A DNA stretch of 64,000 bases from Chitinophagaceae bacterium (GCA_016720745.1 JADKKA010000019.1:620001-684000); one strand, 5' to 3'; counted from the first letter of the stretch, positions 43,650-53,239 are shown. Translations and numbers: made by a program. The notes: generated from the sequence alone by a model not told the origin.

Positions 43650-45290
43650 ATGAACAGTTATGTAATAGGTGCCGATTTCGGTACCGATTCGGTAAGAGCC
43701 GTTATTATTAATACCAGTAACGGGGAAGAACTTGCTTCTTCGGTCGGATATTATCCCCGTTGGAAAGATGGCCTGTATTGCAACCCGGCGCTCAATCAGT
43801 TCCGGCAACATCCCCTTGATTATCTGGACTGTCTTGAAAGATCAATAAAAGATTGTGTAGCCAAAGCCGGTCCCGAAATATCCAAAAGTATTGTGGGTCT
43901 CTCCGTTGATACCACCGGCTCCACACCCATTGCAGTCAATGCAAATGGACAACCACTATGCATGCTCCCCGGGATGGAAGAAAATCCCAATGCCATGTTT
44001 GTGTTGTGGAAAGATCATACAGCAATTAATGAAGCAGCCGCCATCAATAACCACGCAACAAAATTCCCTGTCAACTACCTGCAGTATGTCGGAGGTATCT
44101 ACAGCAGCGAATGGTTCTGGGCCAAACTGCTCCATATCCTGAAAGAAGATGCGCAGGTACGACAGCATATCTATTCCTTTGTAGAACATTGCGACTGGAT
44201 TCCCTTTGTACTCACCGGTGGAACCGATGCCAGGGAAATGAAAAGAGGAGTCTGCAGCGCCGGACACAAAGCACTATGGGCCGAATCATTCAATGGTCTT
44301 CCTCCCAATGAATTCTTCGCCACCCTTGATCCCTTACTCGATGGATTTACCGACAAATTATTTACCGATACCTATACCTCCGCAGCAGCAGCCGGTACCA
44401 TTTCTGCGGAATGGGCAACCAGACTCGGACTTCCTTCCAATACGGTGATCGGTATCGGCGCTTTTGATTGTCACATGGGTGCAGTAGGAGGACAGATCGC
44501 TCCTTATGAACTCAGCCGTATCGTGGGCACATCAACCTGTGATATCATGGTGGCTCCCATCAATGAAATGGAAGGGAAACTGGTCAAAGGTATCTGCGGA
44601 CAAGTCAATGGATCAGTGATACCGGGTATGGTAGGACTGGAAGCAGGACAAAGCGCATTTGGTGATGCCTATGCCTGGTTAAAGAATTTACTCTCCTGGC
44701 CACTGGAACAATCCATAGCAGATCCCGTTCTCAGAGAAGAAATCAGTAACAATATTATACCAGCACTCAGCAGCAAAGCAGCAACACTGCCCTTGCATTC
44801 AACTGATGTGTTGGCCAGCGACTGGCTCAATGGCCGCCGCACACCCGATGCCAATCAGGGCTTAAAAGGCGCATTCACCGGACTCAATCTCGGTACAGAT
44901 GCACCGCAATTATTTAAAGCCCTGGTGGAAGCCACCTGCTTTGGAAGCAAAGCCATTGTAGATCGCTTCGTTAGTGAAGGTATTCCGGTGAAAGGAATCA
45001 TTGCACTTGGAGGCGTGGCCCGCAAATCACCTTATATCATGCAGGTGATGGCGGATATTCTCGAACAACCCATCCGTGTACACAGCAGTGAACAAACCTG
45101 TGCAGCCGGTGCTGCCATGTTCGCCGCTACCGCAGCAGGCATCTATCCGAATGTAGAAATGGCGATGCAAAAGATGGGAGCAGGATTTGAAAAAACCTAT
45201 ACACCCGATAACAGCCGGACTGCATTTTACCGGGATCGATACAACCAGTATCAGCAATTAGGTGATTTTATCATGTCGATGACTAAATAA
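43650..45290 (+). CDS. araB: Ribulokinase
   Basis: FGGY kinase of 546 residues. VIGADFGTDSVRAVI binds phosphate at the N-terminus, GLSVDTTGSTPIAV and GIGAFDCHMGAVGGQI follow, and the C-terminal ALGGVARKSPYIMQVMADILEQPI plus SSEQTCAAGAAMFAA close the ATP site. AraB phosphorylates L-ribulose to L-ribulose 5-phosphate. Two bases separate it from araD. Confidence 0.95.
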   Translation: MNSYVIGADFGTDSVRAVIINTSNGEELASSVGYYPRWKDGLYCNPALNQFRQHPLDYLDCLERSIKDCVAKAGPEISKSIVGLSVDTTGSTPIAVNANGQPLCMLPGMEENPNAMFVLWKDHTAINEAAAINNHATKFPVNYLQYVGGIYSSEWFWAKLLHILKEDAQVRQHIYSFVEHCDWIPFVLTGGTDAREMKRGVCSAGHKALWAESFNGLPPNEFFATLDPLLDGFTDKLFTDTYTSAAAAGTISAEWATRLGLPSNTVIGIGAFDCHMGAVGGQIAPYELSRIVGTSTCDIMVAPINEMEGKLVKGICGQVNGSVIPGMVGLEAGQSAFGDAYAWLKNLLSWPLEQSIADPVLREEISNNIIPALSSKAATLPLHSTDVLASDWLNGRRTPDANQGLKGAFTGLNLGTDAPQLFKALVEATCFGSKAIVDRFVSEGIPVKGIIALGGVARKSPYIMQVMADILEQPIRVHSSEQTCAAGAAMFAATAAGIYPNVEMAMQKMGAGFEKTYTPDNSRTAFYRDRYNQYQQLGDFIMSMTK

Positions 45291-45291
45291 A

Positions 45292-45987
45292 ATGAGCTAC
45301 GACCACATCAAACAAGAGGCTTATGAAGCCAATATGCAACTGCCCCGGTTGGGACTGGTGCTATTTACTTTTGGAAATGTTAGCGCTGCTGACAGAAGCA
45401 AAGGCGTCTTCGCTATTAAACCCAGTGGAGTGCCTTATGAAGAACTCAGTCCGGATAAAATGGTGATCCTGGATTTTGATGCCAATATCGTGGAAGGCGA
45501 TCTGCGCCCCTCATCTGATACAAAGACCCATGCCGTTTTATACAAGCAATGGGAGGAGATTGGCGGCATCGTACACACTCATTCTACCTATGCCACATCC
45601 TGGGCGCAGTCATTGAAGGATATTCCCATTTATGGTACCACGCACGCTGATTATAATACTGTAGATATTCCCTGCGCTCCTCCTATGAACGATGATATGA
45701 TCAAAGGAGATTATGAATACGAAACAGGATTTCAGATCATCAATTGCTTCAAAGAAAGGGGCCTCAACTATCGTGAACTGGAAATGGTACTGGTTGGCAG
45801 TCATGCCCCCTTTACCTGGGGAAAAAATGCCGCAAAGGCCGTACACAATAGCGCCGTACTGGAATTCATCGCACAAACGGCACTCTATACTGAAATGATC
45901 AACCCGGATGCAGCCCGATTAAAGGATGCCATCCGCAAAAAACATTTTGAAAGAAAGCACGGTCCGGATAGTTATTACGGCCAGTAA
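45292..45987 (+). CDS. araD: L-ribulose-5-phosphate 4-epimerase
   Basis: 231 residues of the class II aldolase/AraD fold. FTFGNVSAADRSKGVFAIKPSG and GGIVHTHSTYATSWAQ hold the phosphate-binding and metal-binding (two His) parts; a third His lies in LVGSHAPFTWGKNAAKAVHNS. It converts L-ribulose 5-phosphate to D-xylulose 5-phosphate, which enters the pentose phosphate pathway. The 69-bp gap to araA contains a GC-rich imperfect stem (CCTGC/GCAGG) that may modulate expression. Confidence 0.95.
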   Translation: MSYDHIKQEAYEANMQLPRLGLVLFTFGNVSAADRSKGVFAIKPSGVPYEELSPDKMVILDFDANIVEGDLRPSSDTKTHAVLYKQWEEIGGIVHTHSTYATSWAQSLKDIPIYGTTHADYNTVDIPCAPPMNDDMIKGDYEYETGFQIINCFKERGLNYRELEMVLVGSHAPFTWGKNAAKAVHNSAVLEFIAQTALYTEMINPDAARLKDAIRKKHFERKHGPDSYYGQ

Positions 45988-46056
45988 ACTGATTATTAAA
46001 ATATCAATAAGTGCCTGCTCCCTTCATCAGATCGGGCAGGGGATAAAAAAAATAAA

Positions 46057-47547
46057 ATGAAAGCATTTACACATTTGGAAGTGTGGTTCGTAACAGGAAG
46101 TCAGGATCTGTATGGTGAAGAAACCTTAAAACAGGTAGCCGTTCATTCGCAGGAAATCGCTGCCAAACTGCATGCCGACCCGGCAATTCCCGTCAACGTA
46201 ATTTTTAAACCAACTGTAAAATCAAGTGAAGAGATTTATGCCGTCTGTGCGGAAGCAAATGCCAGTACGGCCTGTATCGGTATCATCACCTGGATGCATA
46301 CATTTTCTCCTGCTAAAATGTGGATACGCGGATTGAATATCCTGCAGAAACCACTGCTCCATTTGCATACACAGTTTAACCGTGATATTCCCTGGAGTAC
46401 CATCGATATGGATTTCATGAACCTGAACCAGAGTGCGCATGGGGACAGGGAGTTTGGTTTCATCATGAGCCGCATGCGACTGAAAAGAAAAGTAGTGGTA
46501 GGGCATTGGCAGGATCCGCTGGTAATAGGAAAGATCAGCAGCTGGATGCGTGCCGCAGCAGGCTGGAACGACTGGCAGGGGGCCCGCTTTGTACGCTTTG
46601 GCGACAATATGCGCTATGTAGCCGTTACGGATGGAGATAAAGTAGAAGCCGAAATGAAATTCGGTTACAGTGTCAATACCCATGGAATCGGTGATCTGGT
46701 TAAAGTAATCAATGAAGTAACCGATGCATCCGTTGATACCCTGGTGCAGGAATATGCCAACAGGTATCAGTTAATGCCTGTATTACAGAAAGGAGGGGAG
46801 CGCCATCAGTCATTAAAGGATGCTGCCAGAATTGAACTGGGATTACAATACTTTCTTGAAAACGGCAATTACAAAGGCTTCAGCGATACATTCGAAGACC
46901 TGCACGGGATGAAACAATTACCCGGTATCGGTGCCCAGCGCATGATGGGTAAAGGATATGGTTTTGCCGGGGAAGGTGATTGGAAGACTGCTGCATTAGT
47001 CCGGGCCATGAAAGTAATGGGTGCCGGTTTACCGGGAGGTAACAGCTTCATGGAAGATTATACTTACCATTTTGATCCTGCCAATCCGTTGGTATTGGGT
47101 TCCCACATGCTGGAAATTTGCGAAAGTATTGCCAATGGTAAACCCAATTGTGAAATACATCCCCTGGGCATCGGCGGAAAAGAAGATCCTGTCCGACTGG
47201 TATTCAATGCCGGCGCAGGTCCTGCCCTCAATGCATCAGTAGTGGATATGGGGAACCGCTTCCGTTTGCTTGTTAATGAAGTAGAAGCCGTAGCGCCTGT
47301 AGCTGAATTACCCAAATTGCCGGTGGCCCGTGTTTTATGGAAACCATATCCCAATATGCAGGATGGCTGTGCAGCCTGGATATTGGCCGGAGGGGCCCAC
47401 CATACCTGTTACAGTCAGAACCTGACCAGCGAACACCTGGAAGACTTTGCAGAAATAGCCGGGATAGAATATGTCAGAATCGGTAAAAACACAGATATTT
47501 ATCAGTTTAAGAATGAATTGCGCTGGAACGATGCAGCGTATAAATAA
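46057..47547 (+). CDS. araA: L-arabinose isomerase
   Basis: 496 residues, standard AraA length. It opens [52 protein letters not shown] and [32 protein letters not shown] are hallmark blocks, and [22 protein letters not shown] supplies the C-terminal His. It converts L-arabinose to L-ribulose in the cytosol. Kept in the order araB-araD-araA and followed after 41 bp by the symporter. Confidence 0.96.
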   Translation: MKAFTHLEVWFVTGSQDLYGEETLKQVAVHSQEIAAKLHADPAIPVNVIFKPTVKSSEEIYAVCAEANASTACIGIITWMHTFSPAKMWIRGLNILQKPLLHLHTQFNRDIPWSTIDMDFMNLNQSAHGDREFGFIMSRMRLKRKVVVGHWQDPLVIGKISSWMRAAAGWNDWQGARFVRFGDNMRYVAVTDGDKVEAEMKFGYSVNTHGIGDLVKVINEVTDASVDTLVQEYANRYQLMPVLQKGGERHQSLKDAARIELGLQYFLENGNYKGFSDTFEDLHGMKQLPGIGAQRMMGKGYGFAGEGDWKTAALVRAMKVMGAGLPGGNSFMEDYTYHFDPANPLVLGSHMLEICESIANGKPNCEIHPLGIGGKEDPVRLVFNAGAGPALNASVVDMGNRFRLLVNEVEAVAPVAELPKLPVARVLWKPYPNMQDGCAAWILAGGAHHTCYSQNLTSEHLEDFAEIAGIEYVRIGKNTDIYQFKNELRWNDAAYK

Positions 47548-47588
47548 AGCAGACCAACTACTTTGATCAACTAAAATCAACACTTGCC

Positions 47589-49292
47589 ATGAATGGAATT
47601 TCAGGCTTAGACCAGCTCATCTTTATTGTTTATTTCGTACTCGTAGCCGGATATGGTTACTGGGTCTATCAGCGAAAGAAGAAAACCTCAGTTACGGCCT
47701 CGCATGATTATTTCCTGGCAGAAGGTTCGCTTACCTGGTGGGCGATCGGTGCCTCTTTGATTGCATCCAACATCTCGGCAGAGCAATTCATCGGGATGAG
47801 TGGTAACGGTTATTTTGTAGGAATCGCAGTAGCCGCCTATGAGTGGATTGCTGCCGTGGCATTGATCATTATCGCCGTCTGGTTCATGCCGGTCTACCTG
47901 AAGAACAAGATCTATACGATGCCGCAGTTCTTAAAGACCAGGTACAATGAAACCGTATCACTGATCATGGCCATTTTCTGGTTACTGCTCTATGTATTTG
48001 TCAACCTTACTTCTATTCTTTATCTGGGTGCCATCGCCATCAGTGGACTGATTGGCCCTGAGCACCTCCATACGGTCATGCTGCTACTGGCAGTATTTGC
48101 CCTGATCATTACATTGGGAGGGATGAAAGTAATCGGCTATACTGATGTAATCCAGGTAGCCGTGCTGATCATCGGCGGATTTGCCACCATCTATTTTGCA
48201 CTGACCATCGTAAGTGAAAAATTCGGATTGGGACGTGACGCCATCGCCGGTTTCAAAACACTGATTCAGCAGGCACCTGATCATTTTCACATGATCCTTA
48301 AAAAGCCAACGGCAGCCAGCTCCCAGGAAGATATCAATAAATACCTGATCCTTCCGGGCATTGCTATGTATTTCGCCGGACAATGGATCGTGAACCTGAA
48401 TTACTGGGGTTGTAACCAATATATCACACAGCGAGCATTGGGTGCAGATCTTCAAACCGCCCGTAAAGGAATTCTCTTTGCCGGTTTTCTGAAACTGCTC
48501 ATGCCCATCATCGTGATGCTTCCTGGTATTGCGGCCTATGTGTTGCACCAGAACGGACACCTGGAAGGTCTGAGAGGAATGGATGATGCCTACTCTGCGA
48601 TTCTTGGATTCCTGCCTTCCGGTTTAAAAGGATTGGCCATTGCCGCACTCACAGCAGCCATTGTGGCTTCCCTGGCAGGTAAACTCAATAGTATATCCAC
48701 CATCTATACGCTGGATATACATATGAAGTATTTTAAAAAGAAAACAGAAGCAGTCACCGGCGAATCAGCTGAAAAGAAAATGGTATGGGTGGGTAAAATC
48801 GCAGCACTGGCATCCATCGCTCTGGCCGTGATTTTTGAATGGAAAGACCTGCTCGGTATCAGCGGAGAGGGCGGATTTACCTTTATTCAGAAATATACCG
48901 GCTTCATCAGCCCGGGTGTATTTGCGATGTTCATACTCGGCTTATTCTGGAAACGAACCACCGGAGCAGCAGCCGTGGCTGGTCTGATCACCGGCTTCCT
49001 GCTGGCGATCTTCTTCAACAGTTTTGCCGTACAGTTATTCGGTCATGAAACATTATTGTATACCGCCTATCCCAATGGAAAAGGAGGATATGAAATCCCC
49101 TTCCTGATCAATATGGGCTGGGCCTTCTTCTTCACCATGGTGGTGATGATCGGGATCAGTCTCTCCGGCCCGAAAGTAAATCCGAAAGCTTTTGCGCTGG
49201 ATAAAGAAATGTTCAAGCTCAAGCCTTCTATTATCGCCATGATTGTGGTCACCCTGTTCATCCTTACGGCACTTTATGTGAAATTCTGGTAA
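47589..49292 (+). CDS. Sodium/solute symporter, probable L-arabinose transporter
   Basis: 567 residues with about 14 hydrophobic helices of the SSS family: DYFLAEGSLTWWAIGASLIASNISAEQFIGMSGNGY, GGMKVIGYTDVIQV, LTAAIVASLAGKLNSISTIYTLDI. The last helix is at the C-terminus. Position at the end of the arabinose operon suggests it imports L-arabinose (as AraT in Bacteroidota), though SSS proteins also carry galactose or other sugars. The hairpin at 49319-49357 follows 27 bp after its stop. Confidence 0.85.
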   Translation: MNGISGLDQLIFIVYFVLVAGYGYWVYQRKKKTSVTASHDYFLAEGSLTWWAIGASLIASNISAEQFIGMSGNGYFVGIAVAAYEWIAAVALIIIAVWFMPVYLKNKIYTMPQFLKTRYNETVSLIMAIFWLLLYVFVNLTSILYLGAIAISGLIGPEHLHTVMLLLAVFALIITLGGMKVIGYTDVIQVAVLIIGGFATIYFALTIVSEKFGLGRDAIAGFKTLIQQAPDHFHMILKKPTAASSQEDINKYLILPGIAMYFAGQWIVNLNYWGCNQYITQRALGADLQTARKGILFAGFLKLLMPIIVMLPGIAAYVLHQNGHLEGLRGMDDAYSAILGFLPSGLKGLAIAALTAAIVASLAGKLNSISTIYTLDIHMKYFKKKTEAVTGESAEKKMVWVGKIAALASIALAVIFEWKDLLGISGEGGFTFIQKYTGFISPGVFAMFILGLFWKRTTGAAAVAGLITGFLLAIFFNSFAVQLFGHETLLYTAYPNGKGGYEIPFLINMGWAFFFTMVVMIGISLSGPKVNPKAFALDKEMFKLKPSIIAMIVVTLFILTALYVKFW

Positions 49293-49318
49293 GGAAAGAA
49301 CCTGGTAATATTTTATTC

Positions 49319-49364
49319 AAAGCTGTCACCTTTCGCTGGTCGGAAAGTGACAGCTTTGGTCTTT
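49319..49364 (+). terminator. Hairpin terminator of the arabinose operon
   Basis: AAAGCTGTCAC (49319-49329) pairs exactly with GTGACAGCTTT (49347-49357); CTTT/AAAG pairing continues the stem inside, closing a short loop. A short T-run follows (CTTTT). The stem is nearly symmetric, so it could work in both directions. Confidence 0.75.
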
Positions 49365-49387
49365 TAGGGCTGTCACATTTTTACCTG

Positions 49388-49395
49388 TATTTTCG
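49388..49395 (+). promoter_or_regulatory. Candidate -7 element of the HAD gene
   Basis: Reads TATTTTCG, 7 of 8 matches to TAnnTTTG, five bases before the ATG at 49401, again implying a nearly leaderless transcript. No clear -33 element. Confidence 0.4.
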
Positions 49396-49400
49396 CGCGT

Positions 49401-50054
49401 ATGAAGAAAAAAGCATTGCTCTTCGATCTCAATGGAACGATGATTGATGATATGAAATACCATATCATTGCCTGGCACCGCATCCTGAATGAATTGGGTG
49501 CCAACCTGAGCATGGAAAGGGTGAAAGAAGAATGTTACGGCAAGAACGATGAATTACTGGAGAGAATTTTTCCGGGACGGTTCACAGAGGAAGAGAAGCG
49601 AAAAATGAGCTTTGAAAAAGAAAAGCAATACCAGCAGCAGTTTCGGCCGCATTTAAGATTATTACCCGGTCTGGATCAGTTTCTGAAACAGGCCTATGCC
49701 AGTAAAATATACATGGCTATCGGCTCTGCCGCCATACCATATAATATAGACTTCGTCGTTGATTATTTTCAGATACGTCATTATTTCGGCGCCATTGTGA
49801 GTGCTGATGATGTCCGTATCAGTAAACCGGATCCGGAGACCTTTCTAATCTGTGCCCGGAAATTAAATGTGGATCCTGCTGATTGTATTGTGCTGGAAGA
49901 TGCTCCTAAAGGAGTAGAAGCTGCAGCCAGAGCTGGCATGAAAGCCGTGGTGATCACCACCATGCATGAAGCCGAGGAATTTGCCGCATGGACAAATGTG
50001 TTGTTCGCCTCCCGCGATTTTCTTTCCCCGCAAATCCAGGAGCTACTCGATTAA
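49401..50054 (+). CDS. HAD-superfamily phosphatase, beta-phosphoglucomutase-like
   Basis: 217 residues, cytosolic. Motif I reads LLFDLNGTMIDD: nucleophile Asp9 is kept, but the second Asp of the usual DxD (general acid/base) is Asn11. Motif II is GSAA, motif III SKPDPETF and motif IV LEDAPKGVEAA. A helical cap (residues about 20-85) resembles the beta-phosphoglucomutase group. It may act on a sugar phosphate, but the Asn suggests reduced or altered catalysis. It stands apart from the arabinose operon, behind a terminator, with its own candidate promoter. Confidence 0.82.
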   Translation: MKKKALLFDLNGTMIDDMKYHIIAWHRILNELGANLSMERVKEECYGKNDELLERIFPGRFTEEEKRKMSFEKEKQYQQQFRPHLRLLPGLDQFLKQAYASKIYMAIGSAAIPYNIDFVVDYFQIRHYFGAIVSADDVRISKPDPETFLICARKLNVDPADCIVLEDAPKGVEAAARAGMKAVVITTMHEAEEFAAWTNVLFASRDFLSPQIQELLD

Positions 50055-50930
50055 TCATTTCTTTACTCTTGTGTAGCCCCGGAGCGGCTGAACAAAACAG
50101 TGTAGGAATCTAATTCAACTAAACCGGGTTGGTCATAAGGTTACTTGTATCATCCTTTCTAGTCCAACGGAAACGGTTTTTTGCGGAAGCCCCGGCGGGG
50201 CTCAATGCCGGTAACAACTACCGCCAGATATGAAAACAGCCCCGTAGGGGCTGAACAAAACAGTGTAGGAATCTAATTCAACTAAACCGGGTTGGTCATA
50301 AGGTTACTTGTATCATCCTTTCTAGTCCACCGGAAACGGTTTTTTGCGGAAGCCCCGGCGGGGCTCAATGCCGGTAACAACTACCGCCAGATATGAAAAC
50401 AGCCCCGGAGGGGCTGAACAAAACAGTGTAGGAATCTAATTCAACTAAACCGGGTTGGTCATAAGGTTACTTGTATCATCCTTTCTAGTCCAACGGAAAC
50501 GGTTTTTTGTAGAAGCCCCGGCGGGGCTCAATGCCGGTAACAATTACCGCCAGATGCGAAAACAGCCCCGGAGGGGCTGAACAAAAGAGTGTAGGAATCT
50601 AATTCAACTAAACCGGGTTGGTCATAAGGTTACTTATATCATCCTTTCTAGTCCACCGGAAACGGATTTTTAAGGAAGCCCCGGCGGGGCTCAATGCCGG
50701 TAAAAACTACCGCCAGATATGAAAACAGCCCCGGAGGGGCTGAACAAAAGAGTGTAGGAATCTAATTCAACTAAACCGGGTTGGTCATAAGGTTACTTGT
50801 ATCATCCTTTCTAGTCCAATGGAAACGGTTTTTTGCGGAAGCCCCGGCGGGGCTCGATGCCGGTAACAACTACCGCCAGATATGAAAACAGCCCCGGAGG
50901 GGCTGAACAAAACAATGAGAAAAAGCTTCT
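50055..50930. other. Non-coding convergent gap filled by a 163-bp tandem array
   Basis: No ORF of note lies here. 50055-50074 is unique, 50075-50914 is the array described separately, and 50915-50930 joins directly to the 3' end of the regulator gene. Both flanking genes point into this region. Confidence 0.8.
50075..50914 (+). repeat. Five 163-bp tandem units plus a 25-bp partial sixth
   Basis: Units start at 50075, 50238, 50401, 50564 and 50727, with the partial copy at 50890, so the period is exactly 163 each time. Each unit has three short stems: A, AGCCCC/GGGGCT around GGA at offset 0 (GTA in unit 2, imperfect in unit 1); B, AGCCCC/GGGGCT around GGC at offset 113; C, CGGTA/TACCG around five bases at about offset 132. 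The units differ by only a few substitutions, e.g. TCCAACGG, TCCACCGG and TCCAATGG. The period is not a multiple of three and nothing looks coding. Confidence 0.97.
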
Positions 50931-51962
50931 TTAAAGTGAAGCACGCTCCGTTACATAAAACGGCACTTCACATTGTTCCGTTGAATTGTTTAGTATCAGC
51001 TCCGCCGCCTTTTTCCCCATGAACTCAAAATCCGTACTAATCGTGGTAATTCCATTCAGGATAATCTTCTTCAACGGCGTTTCATTGTAGGAAATCACCC
51101 CCACATGCTTCCCCACTTTCATTTTCGTCGCCAGTAATTTTTCGATCAGGATCACCAGATCTTCTTCCATCAGGTTGATAAACACTTCCCCTTCTTTCAC
51201 CGGCTCATTGGCGATATTGTGCACCACTTTTCCGGTAAAAGCATATTCGCGGCAAAACCTTTTAAAGCCCTGCAGGATCTCTTCCGGATGATAAGTGTAT
51301 TCCGGAAAGATGATTTTCAGCGTATGATAATGACTGAGTTTTTCCTTCAGCTGCTCCAATGCATTGTACAGGTCCTTTTCAAAATTTTCATACACCGCAG
51401 CATAAGGCCCATTGATTCCGCTGATCTTTTTATCCAGTATCAACAACTTGTCAGCAGGTATCTGATTGATGATCTCATTGGCATGTTCCCCGCCTTCCAG
51501 AAAATGAGGCACGATCACATAATGGGTATAATCATTCTTACTGTTTTGGATCAGCCTTTTGAATAAAGTAAAATCGTTATGATAAATGTAGAAGTCGACG
51601 GAAGCGATGCCTTCGAGTGTTTTCACAAACGTATCGTAAACAATCTTTTTGTGGGCACTCAGCTTATTGAAAAGCAGGAAAATTTTTAAAGGCTGATTCA
51701 CCTCTGTTGTGCGAATAAAATATCCCTTTCCGGGTACCGATCCCAGGATCCCCAACTGTTTGAGGTATTTGTAGCCCTTTTCCGTTGTGTCCCTCGAAAT
51801 CTCAAATTCAAAACTCACTTCATTAATCGAAGGAAGGATATCGTTTTTTTCAACTTTCCCGTCATGAATGGCCTTGATTACAGCATTGGCCAGCTGTATA
51901 TATTTGGGGGTGGCAGAGAGATAATCAATATGTATATACTTAAAAAAATCGTCCTTTTTCAT
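50931..51962 (-). CDS. GntR-type winged helix / LacI-type sensor repressor of the deoxysugar operon
   Basis: 343 residues. The N-terminal winged helix (about 10-80) has QLANAVIKAIHDGKVEKNDILPSINEVSFEFEISRDTTEKGYKYL and the wing GKGYFI. The rest is a periplasmic-binding-protein-like sensor domain (PLKIFLLFNKLSAHKK, GVISYNETPLKKIILNGITTISTDFEFMGKKAAELIL). The architecture is that of Bacteroides FucR. It is divergent from rhaT and probably controls the rhamnose/fucose-type operon; effector could be a phosphorylated or ketonic sugar intermediate. It is likely autoregulated through the palindrome directly before its start codon. Confidence 0.85.
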   Translation of the reverse strand: MKKDDFFKYIHIDYLSATPKYIQLANAVIKAIHDGKVEKNDILPSINEVSFEFEISRDTTEKGYKYLKQLGILGSVPGKGYFIRTTEVNQPLKIFLLFNKLSAHKKIVYDTFVKTLEGIASVDFYIYHNDFTLFKRLIQNSKNDYTHYVIVPHFLEGGEHANEIINQIPADKLLILDKKISGINGPYAAVYENFEKDLYNALEQLKEKLSHYHTLKIIFPEYTYHPEEILQGFKRFCREYAFTGKVVHNIANEPVKEGEVFINLMEEDLVILIEKLLATKMKVGKHVGVISYNETPLKKIILNGITTISTDFEFMGKKAAELILNNSTEQCEVPFYVTERASL

Positions 51963-51976
51963 GTAAATTCATTTAC
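51963..51976. promoter_or_regulatory. Candidate operator 1 of the GntR-type repressor
   Basis: GTAAATTCATTTAC, a palindrome with perfect 6-bp arms, directly touching the regulator's start codon. It shares GTAAATT..TT.AC with a second site 68 bp away. Occupation would block the regulator's own transcription (inference). Confidence 0.65.
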
Positions 51977-52029
51977 GGCAGTAATTCCCTGAGAAACCAT
52001 GCCGGAGCAGCAATCTGAATGGAAATAAA

Positions 52030-52045
52030 GGTAAATTAGTTAACC
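52030..52045. promoter_or_regulatory. Candidate operator 2 of the GntR-type repressor
   Basis: GGTAAATTAGTTAACC, a near-palindrome whose core (52031-52044) is GTAAATTAGTTAAC and so matches operator 1 in 11 of 14 positions. It lies between the two divergent genes, 118 bp before the rhaT start. Confidence 0.6.
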
Positions 52046-52162
52046 ATATCAGCAGCTAAAAAAATGGGCGAAAACAGGCATGACAGGGCATGACGGGCTG
52101 CCTCCCATTCTTCTTAGCTTTAGGGGCTTTTCTGATTGATTGTCATTTGAAAAAACGATTTT

Positions 52163-53239
52163 ATGGGCGCAATTTTGGGCGTTATTTTCCACTTTTTAGG
52201 CGGTTTTGCATCAGGTAGCTTCTATATGCCCTATAAAAGGGTGAAAGGATGGAGCTGGGAGAGTTTTTGGATCGTTGGTGGTCTGTTCTCCTGGTTGATT
52301 GTACCCCCATTGGCAGCCTATCTCACTATCCCCGGTTTTATGGATATTATCCGAAGCGGATCATCCCAGGTCTTATGGACCACTTTTTTCATGGGACTCC
52401 TTTGGGGGATTGGCGGACTAACTTACGGATTGGGTGTAAGATACCTCGGTGTATCATTGGGTAGTTCCATCATCCTCGGACTATGCTCCTTCTTCGGGGC
52501 ATTGGTGCCTTCCATCTATTATTATTTCAACCCAAAAGACGGAAAAGATACGATATCAGATCTCTTTGGAACTTCCTGGGGACGAATGGTTTTACTCGGC
52601 CTCTTTCTCTGTATTGTGGGCATCGTGATTTGTGGTAAAGCTGGTGGTATGAAAGACAAAGACCTTGGCAAATCGCATGTGGATGGTTCTGGAAGTGAGT
52701 TCTACCTGGTACGTGGTCTGATCCTTGCTGTAATATCCGGTGTACTCAGTGCCTGTTTCAGTTTTGGTATCGAAGCCGGTACCAGTCTGGGAGAAACTGC
52801 TAATCAGATATGGAAAAACAGCCATCCCGGACAAGGCGAGTTCCTGTTCCGCAACAATGTCATTTTTGTGGTCATCCTCTGGGGTGGCTTAACCACCAAC
52901 CTGATCTGGTGCATGATCCTGAATGCAAAAAATAAATCCTTCGGGGATTATACCAATAAAAAAACACCACTGGCCCGCAACTACCTGCTCTGTGCTTTGG
53001 CAGGCACTACCTGGTTCCTGCAGTTCTTCTTCTACGGAATGGGTGAAAGTAAAATGGGCAATGGAGCCAGTTCGTGGATCCTTCACATGTCATTCATCAT
53101 CCTGGTGGCAAATATGTGGGGAATCATTTCCAAAGAGTGGAAAGGGGTTAAACCCAAAACGACAAAAGCTATTGTTATCGGTATCGCCACCATCATTTTA
53201 TCTGTATTAGTAGTGGGCTACGGTAACTCGTTAAAATAA
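52163..53239 (+). CDS. rhaT: L-rhamnose/proton symporter
   Basis: 358 residues, about ten membrane segments. GVIFHFLGGFASGSFYMPYKRVKGWSWESFWIVGGLFSWLIVPP and LLWGIGGLTYGLGVRYLGVSLGSSIILGLCSFFGALVPS are characteristic of RhaT. It brings L-rhamnose into the cytosol with protons, perhaps also related deoxysugars. First gene of the operon running to the window end, divergent from the regulator by 200 bp. Confidence 0.93.
   Translation: MGAILGVIFHFLGGFASGSFYMPYKRVKGWSWESFWIVGGLFSWLIVPPLAAYLTIPGFMDIIRSGSSQVLWTTFFMGLLWGIGGLTYGLGVRYLGVSLGSSIILGLCSFFGALVPSIYYYFNPKDGKDTISDLFGTSWGRMVLLGLFLCIVGIVICGKAGGMKDKDLGKSHVDGSGSEFYLVRGLILAVISGVLSACFSFGIEAGTSLGETANQIWKNSHPGQGEFLFRNNVIFVVILWGGLTTNLIWCMILNAKNKSFGDYTNKKTPLARNYLLCALAGTTWFLQFFFYGMGESKMGNGASSWILHMSFIILVANMWGIISKEWKGVKPKTTKAIVIGIATIILSVLVVGYGNSLK

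Noticed and set aside
46000..46045. Terminator between araD and araA
   Set aside because: The stem arms (CCTGC/GCAGG) are short with a large loop, and a following run is A rather than T; read-through is expected.
50075..50914. 163-bp repeats as a CRISPR array
   Set aside because: The units are contiguous, near-identical over their whole length and have no unique spacers; no cas gene is near.
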